Origin: Amycolatopsis taiwanensis DSM 45107
Lineage (GTDB): Bacteria; Actinomycetota; Actinomycetes; Mycobacteriales; Pseudonocardiaceae
Direction of reading: 5' to 3'
Length of the DNA: 64,000 nucleotides
NCBI RefSeq assembly: GCF_000519205.1
Contig: NZ_JAFB01000031.1
Coordinates: forward strand, 1 to 64,000
The notes below the pieces were generated by a model. It was not told the origin of the DNA, searched no databases, and was given only the letters and a program-made list of their open reading frames with translations. Shown piece after piece: positions 42,116 through 50,252 of this stretch (the stretch's first letter is position 1; the number at the start of each line of letters is the position of its first letter). The translations under genes were made by a program, and so were the position numbers.

Positions 42116-42127
42116 AATCCTAGGATT
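42116..42127. promoter_or_regulatory. 12-bp palindrome between divergent genes
   Basis: AATCCTAGGATT is a perfect palindrome with imperfect flanks (ACCA/TGGT). It lies 46 bp from the transporter start and 49 bp from the WrbA-like start. It is a reasonable operator candidate, but no regulator gene is adjacent. Confidence 0.4.
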
Positions 42128-42175
42128 GGTTCGGATACTCCAGACGCGGCGTCCGGATCGCCTAGGCTGGCGCGG

Positions 42176-42787
42176 GTGAGCACCCGGATTCTCGTCGTGT
42201 ACTACAGCGCCACCGGCAACACCGCACAACTGGCCTCGGCGCTTGTGGACGGTGCGCGCGAGACCGGCGCGCAGGTGCGCCTGCGCACGGTCGCCGAAAC
42301 CGCCCCGGCGGCCGCGATCGCGACCAACCCGCGCTGGCAGGCCTATGTCGACTCCGGCTCGCACACGGAGCTGGCGACGCTGGAGGACCTGGAGTGGGCC
42401 GACGGGCTCGCGGTCGGCAGCCCCACCCGCTTCGGTGGCCCGGCGGCGCAGCTCAAGTCTTTTTTGGACACCACGGGCGGGTTGTGGGCCAACGGAAAAC
42501 TCGCCAACAAGGTGGCGACCTCGTTCACCACCGCGTCCACCGCGCACGGCGGACTGGAGTCCACACTGCTCGCGATCAACAACATCTTCTACCACTGGGG
42601 CGCCATCGTCGTCCCGCTCGGCTACGCCGAGCCACACCTACTGGAATCCGGCAACCCCTACGGCGGCTCCTTCGTCTCCCGCAAGTCTGCCCAGCCGGAC
42701 AAGAAAACGCTGGAAGCCCTTCGCATCCAGGGCACCCGGCTGGCCACGATCACCGGATACGTCGCCGCCGGGATGCACGGCGCGTGA
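42176..42787 (+). CDS. WrbA-like NAD(P)H:quinone oxidoreductase (flavodoxin fold)
   Basis: This 203-residue flavoprotein starts at GTG 42176. The FMN phosphate loop VVYYSATGNTAQLA is at residues 6-19. WADGLAVGSPTRFGGPAAQLKSFLDTTGGLW binds the isoalloxazine, and FTTASTAHGGLESTLLAINN completes the WrbA signature. It catalyses two-electron quinone reduction in the cytoplasm. No clear ribosome site precedes the GTG, and TAGGCT sits 7 bases upstream, so a leaderless transcript is possible. It could supply reduced flavin to, or protect the cell from products of, the divergent FMN monooxygenase pathway, but that link is inference. Confidence 0.88.
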   Translation: MSTRILVVYYSATGNTAQLASALVDGARETGAQVRLRTVAETAPAAAIATNPRWQAYVDSGSHTELATLEDLEWADGLAVGSPTRFGGPAAQLKSFLDTTGGLWANGKLANKVATSFTTASTAHGGLESTLLAINNIFYHWGAIVVPLGYAEPHLLESGNPYGGSFVSRKSAQPDKKTLEALRIQGTRLATITGYVAAGMHGA

Positions 42788-42805
42788 CTGGTCGTCTCGA
42801 ACAGG

Positions 42806-43462
42806 TCACCCACCTTTGAACCACGCGCTGGTCGTCAAATCCTTGCCATACAGGGAAATGATGACCAACTCGGCTTGCCCGGCGTCCAGCGCGATCCGCG
42901 CGCCGTGCCGCCAGACGACGGCGGCGAGTTCGGCGATGGCAAGCGCCTCGCCAGTGACGTTGGACGCGTCGGCCAGGACCACCAGGTAAAATTTCGTCCG
43001 GGCAGGCCGCGAGCGCACGATCCACTTCGGCTACTGCCTCGGTCCGGGCGCGGGGTGTGGCGATGCGGTGGGTGGTCTCGGCGGGCCATGGTAGAAGTGC
43101 CGCGTGGTGCTCGGTGTCGAACAGCACTACCGAGGTGCGAGGCGGCGGACTGCGTGCGAGCAGGTTCAGCGCGTCGTCATGTTACGAGTGAAGATCATCT
43201 CGTCGTTCTCGCGTGTGTCAACGAAGCGGCGCGCGCCTGCCGAGCGCGCTCATAGACCGTTGTGGACACCTGCGAGGCGAATCCCGCGCCCCGGTGCACG
43301 CTCGCGTACCAGGGCAGGAACTCGTCGACGGCTTCCCGTACGGCTTCCAGACACGGTGTGGTCGAGATTGGCGTAATCGATGACGGTGCCGGTCACCAAC
43401 GGCACCTGGGTGCCCGCGACGGCGGGGACAGCGGAATAAGTGGAATCAGTGAAGAGCGGCAT
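42806..43462 (-). pseudogene. class V aminotransferase (cysteine-desulfurase-like), multiply frameshifted
   Basis: Pieces of one protein can be read in order in different leftward frames. These are VTGTVIDYANLDHTVSGS (N-terminus, near 43370-43460), ASQVSTTVYERAR, VVLFDTEHHAALLPWPAETTH (near 43060-43120), and VVLADASNVTGEALAIAELA with RHGARIALDAGQA (near 42860-42990). They follow the layout of class V PLP enzymes (substrate loop, EHHxxLLPW, and the cofactor-Asp region). The lysine-bearing C-terminal half is gone, replaced by an unrelated tail ending TSAWFKGG. At least three frameshifts and the truncation make it non-functional. Confidence 0.7.
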
Positions 43463-43792
43463 GCTTGTTCCTCAGCGGCTTGGGGATCCGCGAAAGACCC
43501 GCGCTTGCCCGGTTCGCACTCGGCGAGGTCGTGGCTTAGGAAGCGGGGCAGGCGTGTGGCGGCTGCCTTTGGTTGTTCGGTGTGTGGCCGGTGGCTGGCG
43601 TTGTCGATCGTGAGCGTCCGCGCGGTGTGGAATCGTGCCGCGATGGTGTCGGTGTAGCCGTGTGCGAAGAACCATAGGGCTTGCGAAGAGATTGGCTCGG
43701 GGCGTCGTGCGGATGGCAGTCCGGTGGGGCCCGGTTCGCCGGGATCATTCTACGATGCGTTGGTCGGGGCGAGGTGTGAAGCTGGTGGGGGT
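43463..43792. other. region upstream of the SARP-type gene with a decayed leftward frame
   Basis: On the minus strand a start-less open frame (about 43450-43740) reads ALWFFAHGYTDTIAARFHT and continues through LPRFLSHDLAECEPGKRGSF. It looks like the end of a former gene that once preceded the aminotransferase gene, but I cannot identify it. On the plus strand, TACGAT at 43751-43756 and GGTGGGGG just before 43793 are a possible -10 element and the ribosome site of the regulator gene. Confidence 0.35.
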
Positions 43793-46700
43793 ATGCGGGT
43801 AGCGGTGCTGGGGCCGGTGCGTGCTCATGCGGACGCCGGGACGTCGATCGACGTCCCGGGTGCCAGGCCGCGCATGTTGCTGGCCAGGCTCGCGCTCAGC
43901 GCAGGGGAGCGGGTTTCGTCCGGCTCGCTGATCGGCGACCTGTGGGGTGAGGATCCGCCGTCGGACGCCGGGAACGCGTTGCATGCGCTGGTGTACCGGT
44001 TGCGTAGGGCGCTGGGCGGCGCCGGGACGCTGGAGTCCACGGGACTGGGGTACCGGCTGGTGCTGCCCGCGGAGAACGTGGACGCGCTGAAGTTCGAGAC
44101 GCTCGCCGCTCGCGGCAGGCGGGAACTCGCTGCCGGGATGCCGCGGGAGGCCGCCGGTCTGCTCGGCGAGGCGCTCGCGCTGTGGCGGGGACCCGCGCTC
44201 GCCGACGTGCTCGGGGCTCCGTTCGCCGGGGCGTCCGCCGCGCGGCTGGACGAACTGCGGATCGCTGCGCTGGAGGACCGCTTCGAGGCCGAACTTCGGC
44301 TCGGCCACCCCACCGACGTCCTGGCGGATCTGGAGACGGTGTCCGCCGAGCACCCGCTGCGCGAGCGGCTGGCCGCGCTGCGCATGCGCGCGCTGCACGC
44401 GGTCGGCCGCCAGGCTGACGCACTGGCCCTGTACGAGGAGGTCCGCGGAAAGCTCGCCGACGAACTCGGCGTCGATCCTTCGGCCGAGGTGCGGGAAGCC
44501 CATCTGGCCGTCCTGCGCGGCGGGCCGGATCGACCGGCCGCCTCCGCTGAGCCGCCGCCCGGCCGGTTGCCCGCCCAGCTGACCAGTTTCCTCGGCAGGG
44601 ACGACGAGTTGAAACTGCTCGCCGAACTGATGGACGCCGCCCGGCTGGTCACCGTCACCGGTCCCGGAGGGGTGGGCAAGACCCGGCTGGCCGTGGTGGC
44701 TGCGTCGCGGCACCGGGCCTACCGGGAAGGCAGGCTGTGGCTTGTCCCGCTGGCCGGGGTGCGTGACGAGGACGGGGTGGCCGCTGCCGTCCTCGGGGCA
44801 CTTAGCACCACTGCCGGGCGATCGCCCGGCAGCGGCCGGGCCGAGCCGGTGGACCGGGTCGCCGAATTTCTCGGCGGCGGCGAGGCCGTGCTGGTACTGG
44901 ACAACTGCGAACAGGTCGTCGGCGCCGCGGCGGAGTTCTCGCGCAGGCTGCTCGAACGCCGTCCGCACCTGACCATCCTGGCCACCAGCCGGGAGTCGCT
45001 GGAGGTCATGGGCGAGGCCGTGTGCCGTCTCGGCCCACTCGCCCTGCCCCGGGACAGCGCCGTCGCCGCCGAGTCGGCCGCGGTACGGCTGTTCGTCGAC
45101 CGCGCGGCCGCCGTACGGCCGGGGTTCGTGCTCACCGGGTCCACAGTGGACTCGGTGGTGGACGTGGTGCGCAGGCTCGACGGCCTGCCGCTCGCCGTGG
45201 AGCTGGCCGCGGCGCGGCTGCGCTCGATGAGCGTCGACCAGATCGCGCGACGGCTCGATGACCGGTTCAGGCTGCTGTCGACCGGCAACCGGGCGGCGCA
45301 GCCGCGCCAGCGCACGCTGCACGCGGTGATCGAGTGGAGCTGGGACTTGCTGAGCGAGCAGGAGCGGGTGCTGGCACGGCGCATGTCGGTGTTCACCGCG
45401 GGTACGGGTGACGCCGCGATCGAGGCGGTGTGCTCGGACGAGCGTGTTCTCCCGCCGGGCGATGTTGTCTACGTGCTCGGCTCGCTGGTCGACAAGTCCA
45501 TTGTGGAGCAGACCGGGAACGGCTACCTGATGCTGGAGACCGTTCGCGCATATGCGGCGGACCAGCTACTGCTGGCCGGTGAGCGGGAATCGGTGAGGGG
45601 CCGGTACACGGGGCACTTCGCCGCGCTGGCCGCCGAACACGAGCCGCTGCTGCGCACCGCGCGGCAAGCGGATTCGCTGGCTCTCTTCGACGCCGAGTAC
45701 GACAACCTGGTGTCCGCGCTGGGATCGGCGGTCGACGTCCGCGACGCGCAGACCGCGGTCATGCTCCTCGGCCCGCTGTACTGGTACTGGAACACGTCGC
45801 GGTACGACGCGCGGGCCGAAACGTTCGTGGCCAGGGTGCTCGAGTTCGGCGACGTGATGCCCGCGGCCGCTCGTGCCGCGTTCACCGCGGCCCAGCTGCT
45901 GGCCGGGAGCGAACCGCCCGCGGACGTCGAAGTGGTGCGGGCCGTGATCGAGGACTGCGCGCGCACCGGCGCGCACGAGCGCTATCCGATGCTGCTGGTG
46001 GTGACGCTCTCGGTCGGCGCCTTTCTCGGTCTCGACGAGCTGGTCGAGGGCGTGATGGAAGGGGTGCGGAGCCGTTCCGACCGGTGGGCGATCGCCTGCA
46101 CGTATCTGGTGGAGGCGGTTCTCCGGCACGATCGCGGCGACTGGGCGGGCGGGGTGTCCGCGCGAGCGACCGCACTGCGCAGGTTCGAAGAGACGGGCGA
46201 TCACCTGTGGACGGCGATGGCGCTGGCCGGAGTGGCGCAGGCCTGTTCCGTCGACGGCGACCACGAGCGGGCGATCGAGGCCTACCGGCGGAGCATCGCG
46301 CTCGCCCCACAGGACGAGATCCCCTATCGGATAGCGCTTGCCACCGAGCGGATGCGGATCGGCGATCTGGACACCGCCCGGCGTGACGCCGACACGGCCG
46401 CGCGGACGGCACGGGACCGCGGCCAGGGCTTCGCGGAGATCGAAGCCGTGATCTGCCTGGCCGAGCTGTACCGCCGCTCGGGTGAGCCGGAGCGGTCCGA
46501 CGCCGAGCTCGACCGGCTGGAGGTGTTCGCTCGCGAGACGGTGCCCATGGCCGACGCGATGATCGAGGACCGGATCGCGCCGGCCCGGATGGCGAACAGG
46601 TTGGCGGCCGGGGACGTCGCTCGCGCGCGGGAACTGCTGCCGAGGACCGTTCAGGCGGCGTTCGCCCACCACGACCCCGCACCGGCCGCCCAGCACCTGG

Positions 46701-46924
46701 CCGGGTTGCTGTTCCTGGAAGACGATCCGGCCGGTGCGGCCACCGCGCTCGGCATGAGCCAGACCATCCGCGGCGCCTTCGACCACGGCGACCCGGAACT
46801 GCGCCGGCTCGTCGGCGAGCTGACGCGGCGGCTCGGCCGGGCAGGCTACGACGAGGCCTTCCGCCGGGGCGCCGAGATGCCCCGGGAGGACGCACTCGCC
46901 CGGCTGGCGCCCGACCAGGCATGA
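43793..46924 (+). CDS. AfsR/SARP-type transcriptional regulator (wHTH-BTAD-NB-ARC-TPR)
   Basis: ATG 43793 follows GGTGGGGG. The 1043-residue protein begins with an OmpR-like winged helix (MRVAVLGPVRAHADAG and GNALHALVYRLRRALGG, residues 1-90). A bacterial transcriptional activation domain follows at about 95-240 (LGEALALWRGPALADV and LYEEVRGKLADELGVDPSAEV). The AAA/NB-ARC module has Walker A VTVTGPGGVGKTRLAVVAA (about residue 285), Walker B AVLVLDNCEQVV and PLAVELAAARLRSMS. The last 400 residues are TPR-like helices. Such proteins activate antibiotic or efflux operons by binding direct repeats upstream of -35. Three 11-bp-spaced heptamers lie just downstream of its stop, before the efflux/P450 operon it probably controls. 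Confidence 0.92.
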   Translation: MRVAVLGPVRAHADAGTSIDVPGARPRMLLARLALSAGERVSSGSLIGDLWGEDPPSDAGNALHALVYRLRRALGGAGTLESTGLGYRLVLPAENVDALKFETLAARGRRELAAGMPREAAGLLGEALALWRGPALADVLGAPFAGASAARLDELRIAALEDRFEAELRLGHPTDVLADLETVSAEHPLRERLAALRMRALHAVGRQADALALYEEVRGKLADELGVDPSAEVREAHLAVLRGGPDRPAASAEPPPGRLPAQLTSFLGRDDELKLLAELMDAARLVTVTGPGGVGKTRLAVVAASRHRAYREGRLWLVPLAGVRDEDGVAAAVLGALSTTAGRSPGSGRAEPVDRVAEFLGGGEAVLVLDNCEQVVGAAAEFSRRLLERRPHLTILATSRESLEVMGEAVCRLGPLALPRDSAVAAESAAVRLFVDRAAAVRPGFVLTGSTVDSVVDVVRRLDGLPLAVELAAARLRSMSVDQIARRLDDRFRLLSTGNRAAQPRQRTLHAVIEWSWDLLSEQERVLARRMSVFTAGTGDAAIEAVCSDERVLPPGDVVYVLGSLVDKSIVEQTGNGYLMLETVRAYAADQLLLAGERESVRGRYTGHFAALAAEHEPLLRTARQADSLALFDAEYDNLVSALGSAVDVRDAQTAVMLLGPLYWYWNTSRYDARAETFVARVLEFGDVMPAAARAAFTAAQLLAGSEPPADVEVVRAVIEDCARTGAHERYPMLLVVTLSVGAFLGLDELVEGVMEGVRSRSDRWAIACTYLVEAVLRHDRGDWAGGVSARATALRRFEETGDHLWTAMALAGVAQACSVDGDHERAIEAYRRSIALAPQDEIPYRIALATERMRIGDLDTARRDADTAARTARDRGQGFAEIEAVICLAELYRRSGEPERSDAELDRLEVFARETVPMADAMIEDRIAPARMANRLAAGDVARARELLPRTVQAAFAHHDPAPAAQHLAGLLFLEDDPAGAATALGMSQTIRGAFDHGDPELRRLVGELTRRLGRAGYDEAFRRGAEMPREDALARLAPDQA

Positions 46925-46960
46925 CCGGAGCTGACCGAGTCTGACAGCGCCCCGCGTCTG

Positions 46961-46993
46961 GCTGTCAGGTCGCTGTAAGACGGCTTTCAGTAC
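46961..46993 (+). promoter_or_regulatory. three direct heptamers at 11-bp spacing (predicted SARP binding site)
   Basis: GCTGTCA-GGTC, GCTGTAA-GACG and GCTTTCA-GTAC follow one another without a gap. The 11-bp phasing on one DNA face is the hallmark of SARP-type operators. They end about 20 bp before the GTG of the efflux gene, and an upstream inverted repeat CTGACAG/CTGTCAG overlaps the first copy. Confidence 0.65.
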
Positions 46994-47013
46994 CGGCCGA
47001 CATCGTTACATCT

Positions 47014-48510
47014 GTGTCCAATACAGAACGAAATCCCCGGCGCTGGCTCATCCTGATCGTGCTGTGCCTCAGCACGCTGGTCCTGACGATTGACAGCCAG
47101 GTGCTGACCGTGGCGATCCCGGCGCTCATCCGGGACCTGGGGGCGAACGCCCAGGACATCCAGTGGATCACCGACGCCTACATCCTGACGTTGGCCGGCT
47201 TGCTGCTCACCGCGGGCAGCCTCTCCGACCGGTACGGCAGACGGCGCGTGATGATCATCGGGCTGGTCCTTTTCGGGTTGGCTTCGCTCGGGGCGACGTA
47301 CACCACGAGTCCGCTTCAGCTGATCGGCTGCCGCGCGCTGATGGGCGTGGGCAGTGCGCTCATCCTGCCGAGCACGCTGTCGATCCTGATCACCGTGTTC
47401 GACGACGAGGAGCGCCGCAAGGCCACCTCGGTGTGGTCGTCGGTGGTCATGGTCGGCCTGATCGGCGGCCCGATCCTCGGCGGCACCCTGGTCACGAGCT
47501 TCGGCTGGGGCTCGGTCTTCCTCGTCAACGTCCCGGTCGCGATCCTCGCGATCATCACGGCGCTGGCCCTGATGCCCGAGTCGAAGGCGCCCGCGCGTAA
47601 GGCCGATCCGGTCGGCGCGGTCCTGTCCGTGATCGGTCTGGCCACGCTGGTCTGGGCCATCATCGAACTGCCGGTGACCGGCCTCTCCCATCCCGCCACC
47701 CTGATCAGGTTCGGGGTGGCCGTGGTCACCCTGGTGGCGTTCGCGGTGTGGGAGACCAGGACGGCATCCCCGATGGTCCCGCTCGCGCTCTACCGGAACC
47801 GCGACTTCAGTGGCGGCAGCTTCGCCCTCGTCCTGACCCAGATCGGGCTCGCTGGTCTGGTTCTGGTGCTGACGCAGTACCTCCAATTCGTGCTCGGCTA
47901 CAGCCCGACGAAGGCGGGCACGGTCCTGGTGCCCATGGCGGTGGGAACGATCCTGACCAACCTGCTCGGCGCGACCCTCGGCCAGAAGATCGGCAACCGC
48001 ACCATGACGGCCGTCGGACTCGCCGTCGCGGCGGCTGGTTTCGGCCTGCTGGCGAGCCTCTCGCCGGACAGCGGCTTCGGGATCGTGGTGGCGGCTCTGG
48101 CCGTGTTCGGTGCCGGGGCGGGCCTGGCGCAGCCGGCGGCGGTCGCGGCACTCATGGGGGCTGTGCCCGAGGAACATGCCGGTGTCGGTTCCGCGGCGAA
48201 CGACACCATGCAGCAGGCCGGGAGCGCCCTTGGCGTCGCCATCCTCGGCAGCCTCCTGGCGGCGACCTATACGTCCGGGATGCCCGCGACTGCGCCCGCA
48301 CAAGCCCGCGCCTCGATCGGCGAGGCGCTCAGCCTCAGCGATGCCGGGATCGCCCATGCCGCCCGGGAGGCGTTCACCGCCGGAATGACGGTCACCTGCG
48401 GGACCACCGCCGTCCTCGTGCTGGCCGCCGCCGTGCTCGCCCGCTTCGTCATGAGGGGCAGGGCGCCCGCCGCCGCACCCGAACCCGAAAAGACCGCCAC
48501 ACAAGCCTGA
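47014..48510 (+). CDS. MFS drug/metabolite efflux transporter, DHA2 (EmrB/QacA) 14-TMS family
   Basis: GTG 47014 is the start of a 498-residue exporter with about 14 hydrophobic segments. Motif C (GLIGGPILGGTLVTSFGWGSVFLVN) and motif A (GSLSDRYGRRRVMIIGLVLF) are well kept, and the first helix has DSQVLTVAIPALIRDLGA as in QacA-type proteins. It uses the proton gradient to expel hydrophobic compounds. The close spacing to the P450 gene (25 nt) and the SARP repeats upstream suggest that it exports the product of the P450 system or gives self-resistance. The GTG sits very near the probable promoter, so the mRNA may be leaderless. Confidence 0.9.
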   Translation: MSNTERNPRRWLILIVLCLSTLVLTIDSQVLTVAIPALIRDLGANAQDIQWITDAYILTLAGLLLTAGSLSDRYGRRRVMIIGLVLFGLASLGATYTTSPLQLIGCRALMGVGSALILPSTLSILITVFDDEERRKATSVWSSVVMVGLIGGPILGGTLVTSFGWGSVFLVNVPVAILAIITALALMPESKAPARKADPVGAVLSVIGLATLVWAIIELPVTGLSHPATLIRFGVAVVTLVAFAVWETRTASPMVPLALYRNRDFSGGSFALVLTQIGLAGLVLVLTQYLQFVLGYSPTKAGTVLVPMAVGTILTNLLGATLGQKIGNRTMTAVGLAVAAAGFGLLASLSPDSGFGIVVAALAVFGAGAGLAQPAAVAALMGAVPEEHAGVGSAANDTMQQAGSALGVAILGSLLAATYTSGMPATAPAQARASIGEALSLSDAGIAHAAREAFTAGMTVTCGTTAVLVLAAAVLARFVMRGRAPAAAPEPEKTATQA

Positions 48511-48535
48511 TATCCCACGGAAAGGAGGTACCGGA

Positions 48536-49549
48536 ATGACCAACCCTGTCCCGGAACTGCCGACCGAACTCCCCGCCGGGCGCCTGCTGGATCCGCCGGA
48601 CGAACTGGCCTGGATCCGTGCGACCCGGCCGATCACGAGGCTGACCCACACCGACGGGAGCGAAGGCTGGCTCGCCACCGGATACGATCACGTCCGCGCC
48701 GTCCTCGGCGACACGCGGTTCAGCTCGCGGCCGGAACTGATGCACCACCCGCTGGCAGGCAAGCTGCCTGCCGGGACACCGGGCGACATCCAGAAGACCG
48801 ACCGGCCGGAGCACACTCGTCTCCGCAAGCTCCTGGCGGGCAAGTTCACCCCGCGGCGGACGCGCGTGCCCACCGAACGCGTCGAGCGGATCACCGCCGA
48901 CCACCTGGATGCCATGGAGCGGCGCGGCCCGGCGCTCGATCTCGTCGAGGCGTACGCCTGGCCCATTCCCGCACTGATGATCTGCGAGCTGCTCACCAGC
49001 GACCTGGCCGACGACGAACTCGCCGGGGTCGGGGCCTTTCTGCTCGGCGCGGGCCTGGAAACCACCGCGAACATGATCGGCCTCGGCACCCTCGTCCTCC
49101 TCGGAAACCCCGGCCAGTTCGCCGAACTGCGCGCCGATCCGGAACTGACCGACAACGCGGTCGAGGAACTGCTGCGCTACCTGAGCATCGCCCACACCGC
49201 ACTGCGGGCCGCGCTGGAGGACGTCGAAATCGACGGCGAGCTGATCGAGGCGGGCGAGACCGTCACGTTCTCGATCCGGGCGGCCAACCGCGACCCCGGC
49301 AGGTACCCCGATCCCGATCGGCTGGACCTGCGCTGGAGCACCACGGGTCAGCTGGCCTTCGGCCATGGCATCCACCAGTGCCTCGGCCAGCATCTGGCCT
49401 GCGTCGAACTGCGGACCGCGATTCCCGCCCTGTTCGCGCGGTTCCCTTCATTGCGCCTGGCCGTTCCGGCGGAGGACGTCTCGCTGCGGCCCGGAGCCGT
49501 GAAGGGCTTGTCCGGCATCAACAGCCTTCCGGTCACGTGGGACGCGTGA
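48536..49549 (+). CDS. cytochrome P450 with a ~60-residue internal deletion
   Basis: ATG 48536 follows AAAGGAGGTACC. The protein has 337 residues where about 400 are expected. Present are the C-helix region DRPEHTRLRKLLAGKFT, the I-helix AGVGAFLLGAGLETTANMI, the ExxR in EELLRYL and the heme loop FGHGIHQCLGQHLA with the Cys ligand. Against the neighbouring P450 at 50249, the sequence after LMICELL jumps directly to TSDLADDELAGVG. Helices E-end to H (the F-G substrate lid) are missing, although the frame is kept. It may still bind heme but is probably not a normal monooxygenase. Similar short direct repeats (GAGCTG) at the deletion ends suggest slippage. Confidence 0.85.
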   Translation: MTNPVPELPTELPAGRLLDPPDELAWIRATRPITRLTHTDGSEGWLATGYDHVRAVLGDTRFSSRPELMHHPLAGKLPAGTPGDIQKTDRPEHTRLRKLLAGKFTPRRTRVPTERVERITADHLDAMERRGPALDLVEAYAWPIPALMICELLTSDLADDELAGVGAFLLGAGLETTANMIGLGTLVLLGNPGQFAELRADPELTDNAVEELLRYLSIAHTALRAALEDVEIDGELIEAGETVTFSIRAANRDPGRYPDPDRLDLRWSTTGQLAFGHGIHQCLGQHLACVELRTAIPALFARFPSLRLAVPAEDVSLRPGAVKGLSGINSLPVTWDA

Positions 49550-49587
49550 TCCCCGGCGGACGCCGAGGAATCGAAGAGGAGAACACC

Positions 49588-49788
49588 GTGAAAGTGAGCG
49601 TGGACGAGGTCAAGTGCGTCGGCGGCGGCCACTGCGCGATCGCCGCCGAGGAAGTCTTTGACCAGCGCGACGAGGACGGCATCGTGGTGCTGCTCGATCC
49701 GGCGCCGCCCGCCTGTCTGCACGACAAGGTGCGGGAGGCCGCGATGCTGTGCCCGGCCGCCGCCATCCACATCGAGGACGCGACGTGA
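49588..49788 (+). CDS. 3Fe-4S ferredoxin for P450
   Basis: GTG 49588 opens a 66-residue ferredoxin. Cys ligands are arranged as CVGGGHC (C-x5-C) and a later MLCPAAAI, the pattern of the single 3Fe-4S ferredoxins that serve actinobacterial P450s. Other marks are VKVSVDEVKC and FDQRDEDGIVVLL. It carries electrons from a ferredoxin reductase to the P450s encoded on either side. It overlaps the next gene by GTGA. The length is normal and nothing seems missing. Confidence 0.9.
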   Translation: MKVSVDEVKCVGGGHCAIAAEEVFDQRDEDGIVVLLDPAPPACLHDKVREAAMLCPAAAIHIEDAT

Positions 49789-50252
49789 ACCTGTCGGACG
49801 ACGTGCTGGTCGTGGGTGCCTTTGTCGGTGGCCTCACACTGGCGGAAGCGTTGCGCCGCAAGGGTTTCGCGGGCCGGATCCGGATTGTCGGGGAGGAACC
49901 GCACCCGCCCTACGGCTGGCCTCCGCTGTCGAAAGAAATCCTGACCGGGCGGTGGCCCGTCGAGAAGGTCTTCCTGCGCGATCAGGGACGGCTGGACGCA
50001 CTGGAGGTGGACTGGCTGCTCGGCCGGCGCGCCGAGCGGCTCCGGACGCACCAGCACACCGTGGAACTGGACGGGGGCGAGGTCCTGTCCTACGGCGTGG
50101 TGGTGATTGCCACCGGCCTGGTGCCCCGTGCGTTGCGCGGACAGCCCGGCCTCGCCGGGGTGCGCACCCTCGCGGCGTCCGCGCCGCGGGCCGCATGGTG
50201 CGCCACGCGGCCGATCCCGCAAACGCTTACGAGTAAAGGAAGTCGACGATGA
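49785..50252 (+). pseudogene. ferredoxin reductase, C-terminally truncated
   Basis: GTG 49785 overlaps the ferredoxin stop. The 155-residue product begins as a ferredoxin:NAD(P)H reductase (DDVLVVGAFVGGLTLAEALR, PHPPYGWPPLSKEILTG, and VVVIATGLVPRALRG). It ends after GVRTLAASAPRAAW in unrelated sequence. The NAD(P)H-binding domain and C-terminal domain, more than 240 residues, are absent. The first FAD loop is GAFVGG rather than the usual GAS-AG form. The open frame nevertheless runs exactly into the next P450 start (ATGA), so coupling is kept although the enzyme cannot work. Another reductase in the genome must serve the ferredoxin if it is used. Confidence 0.8.
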
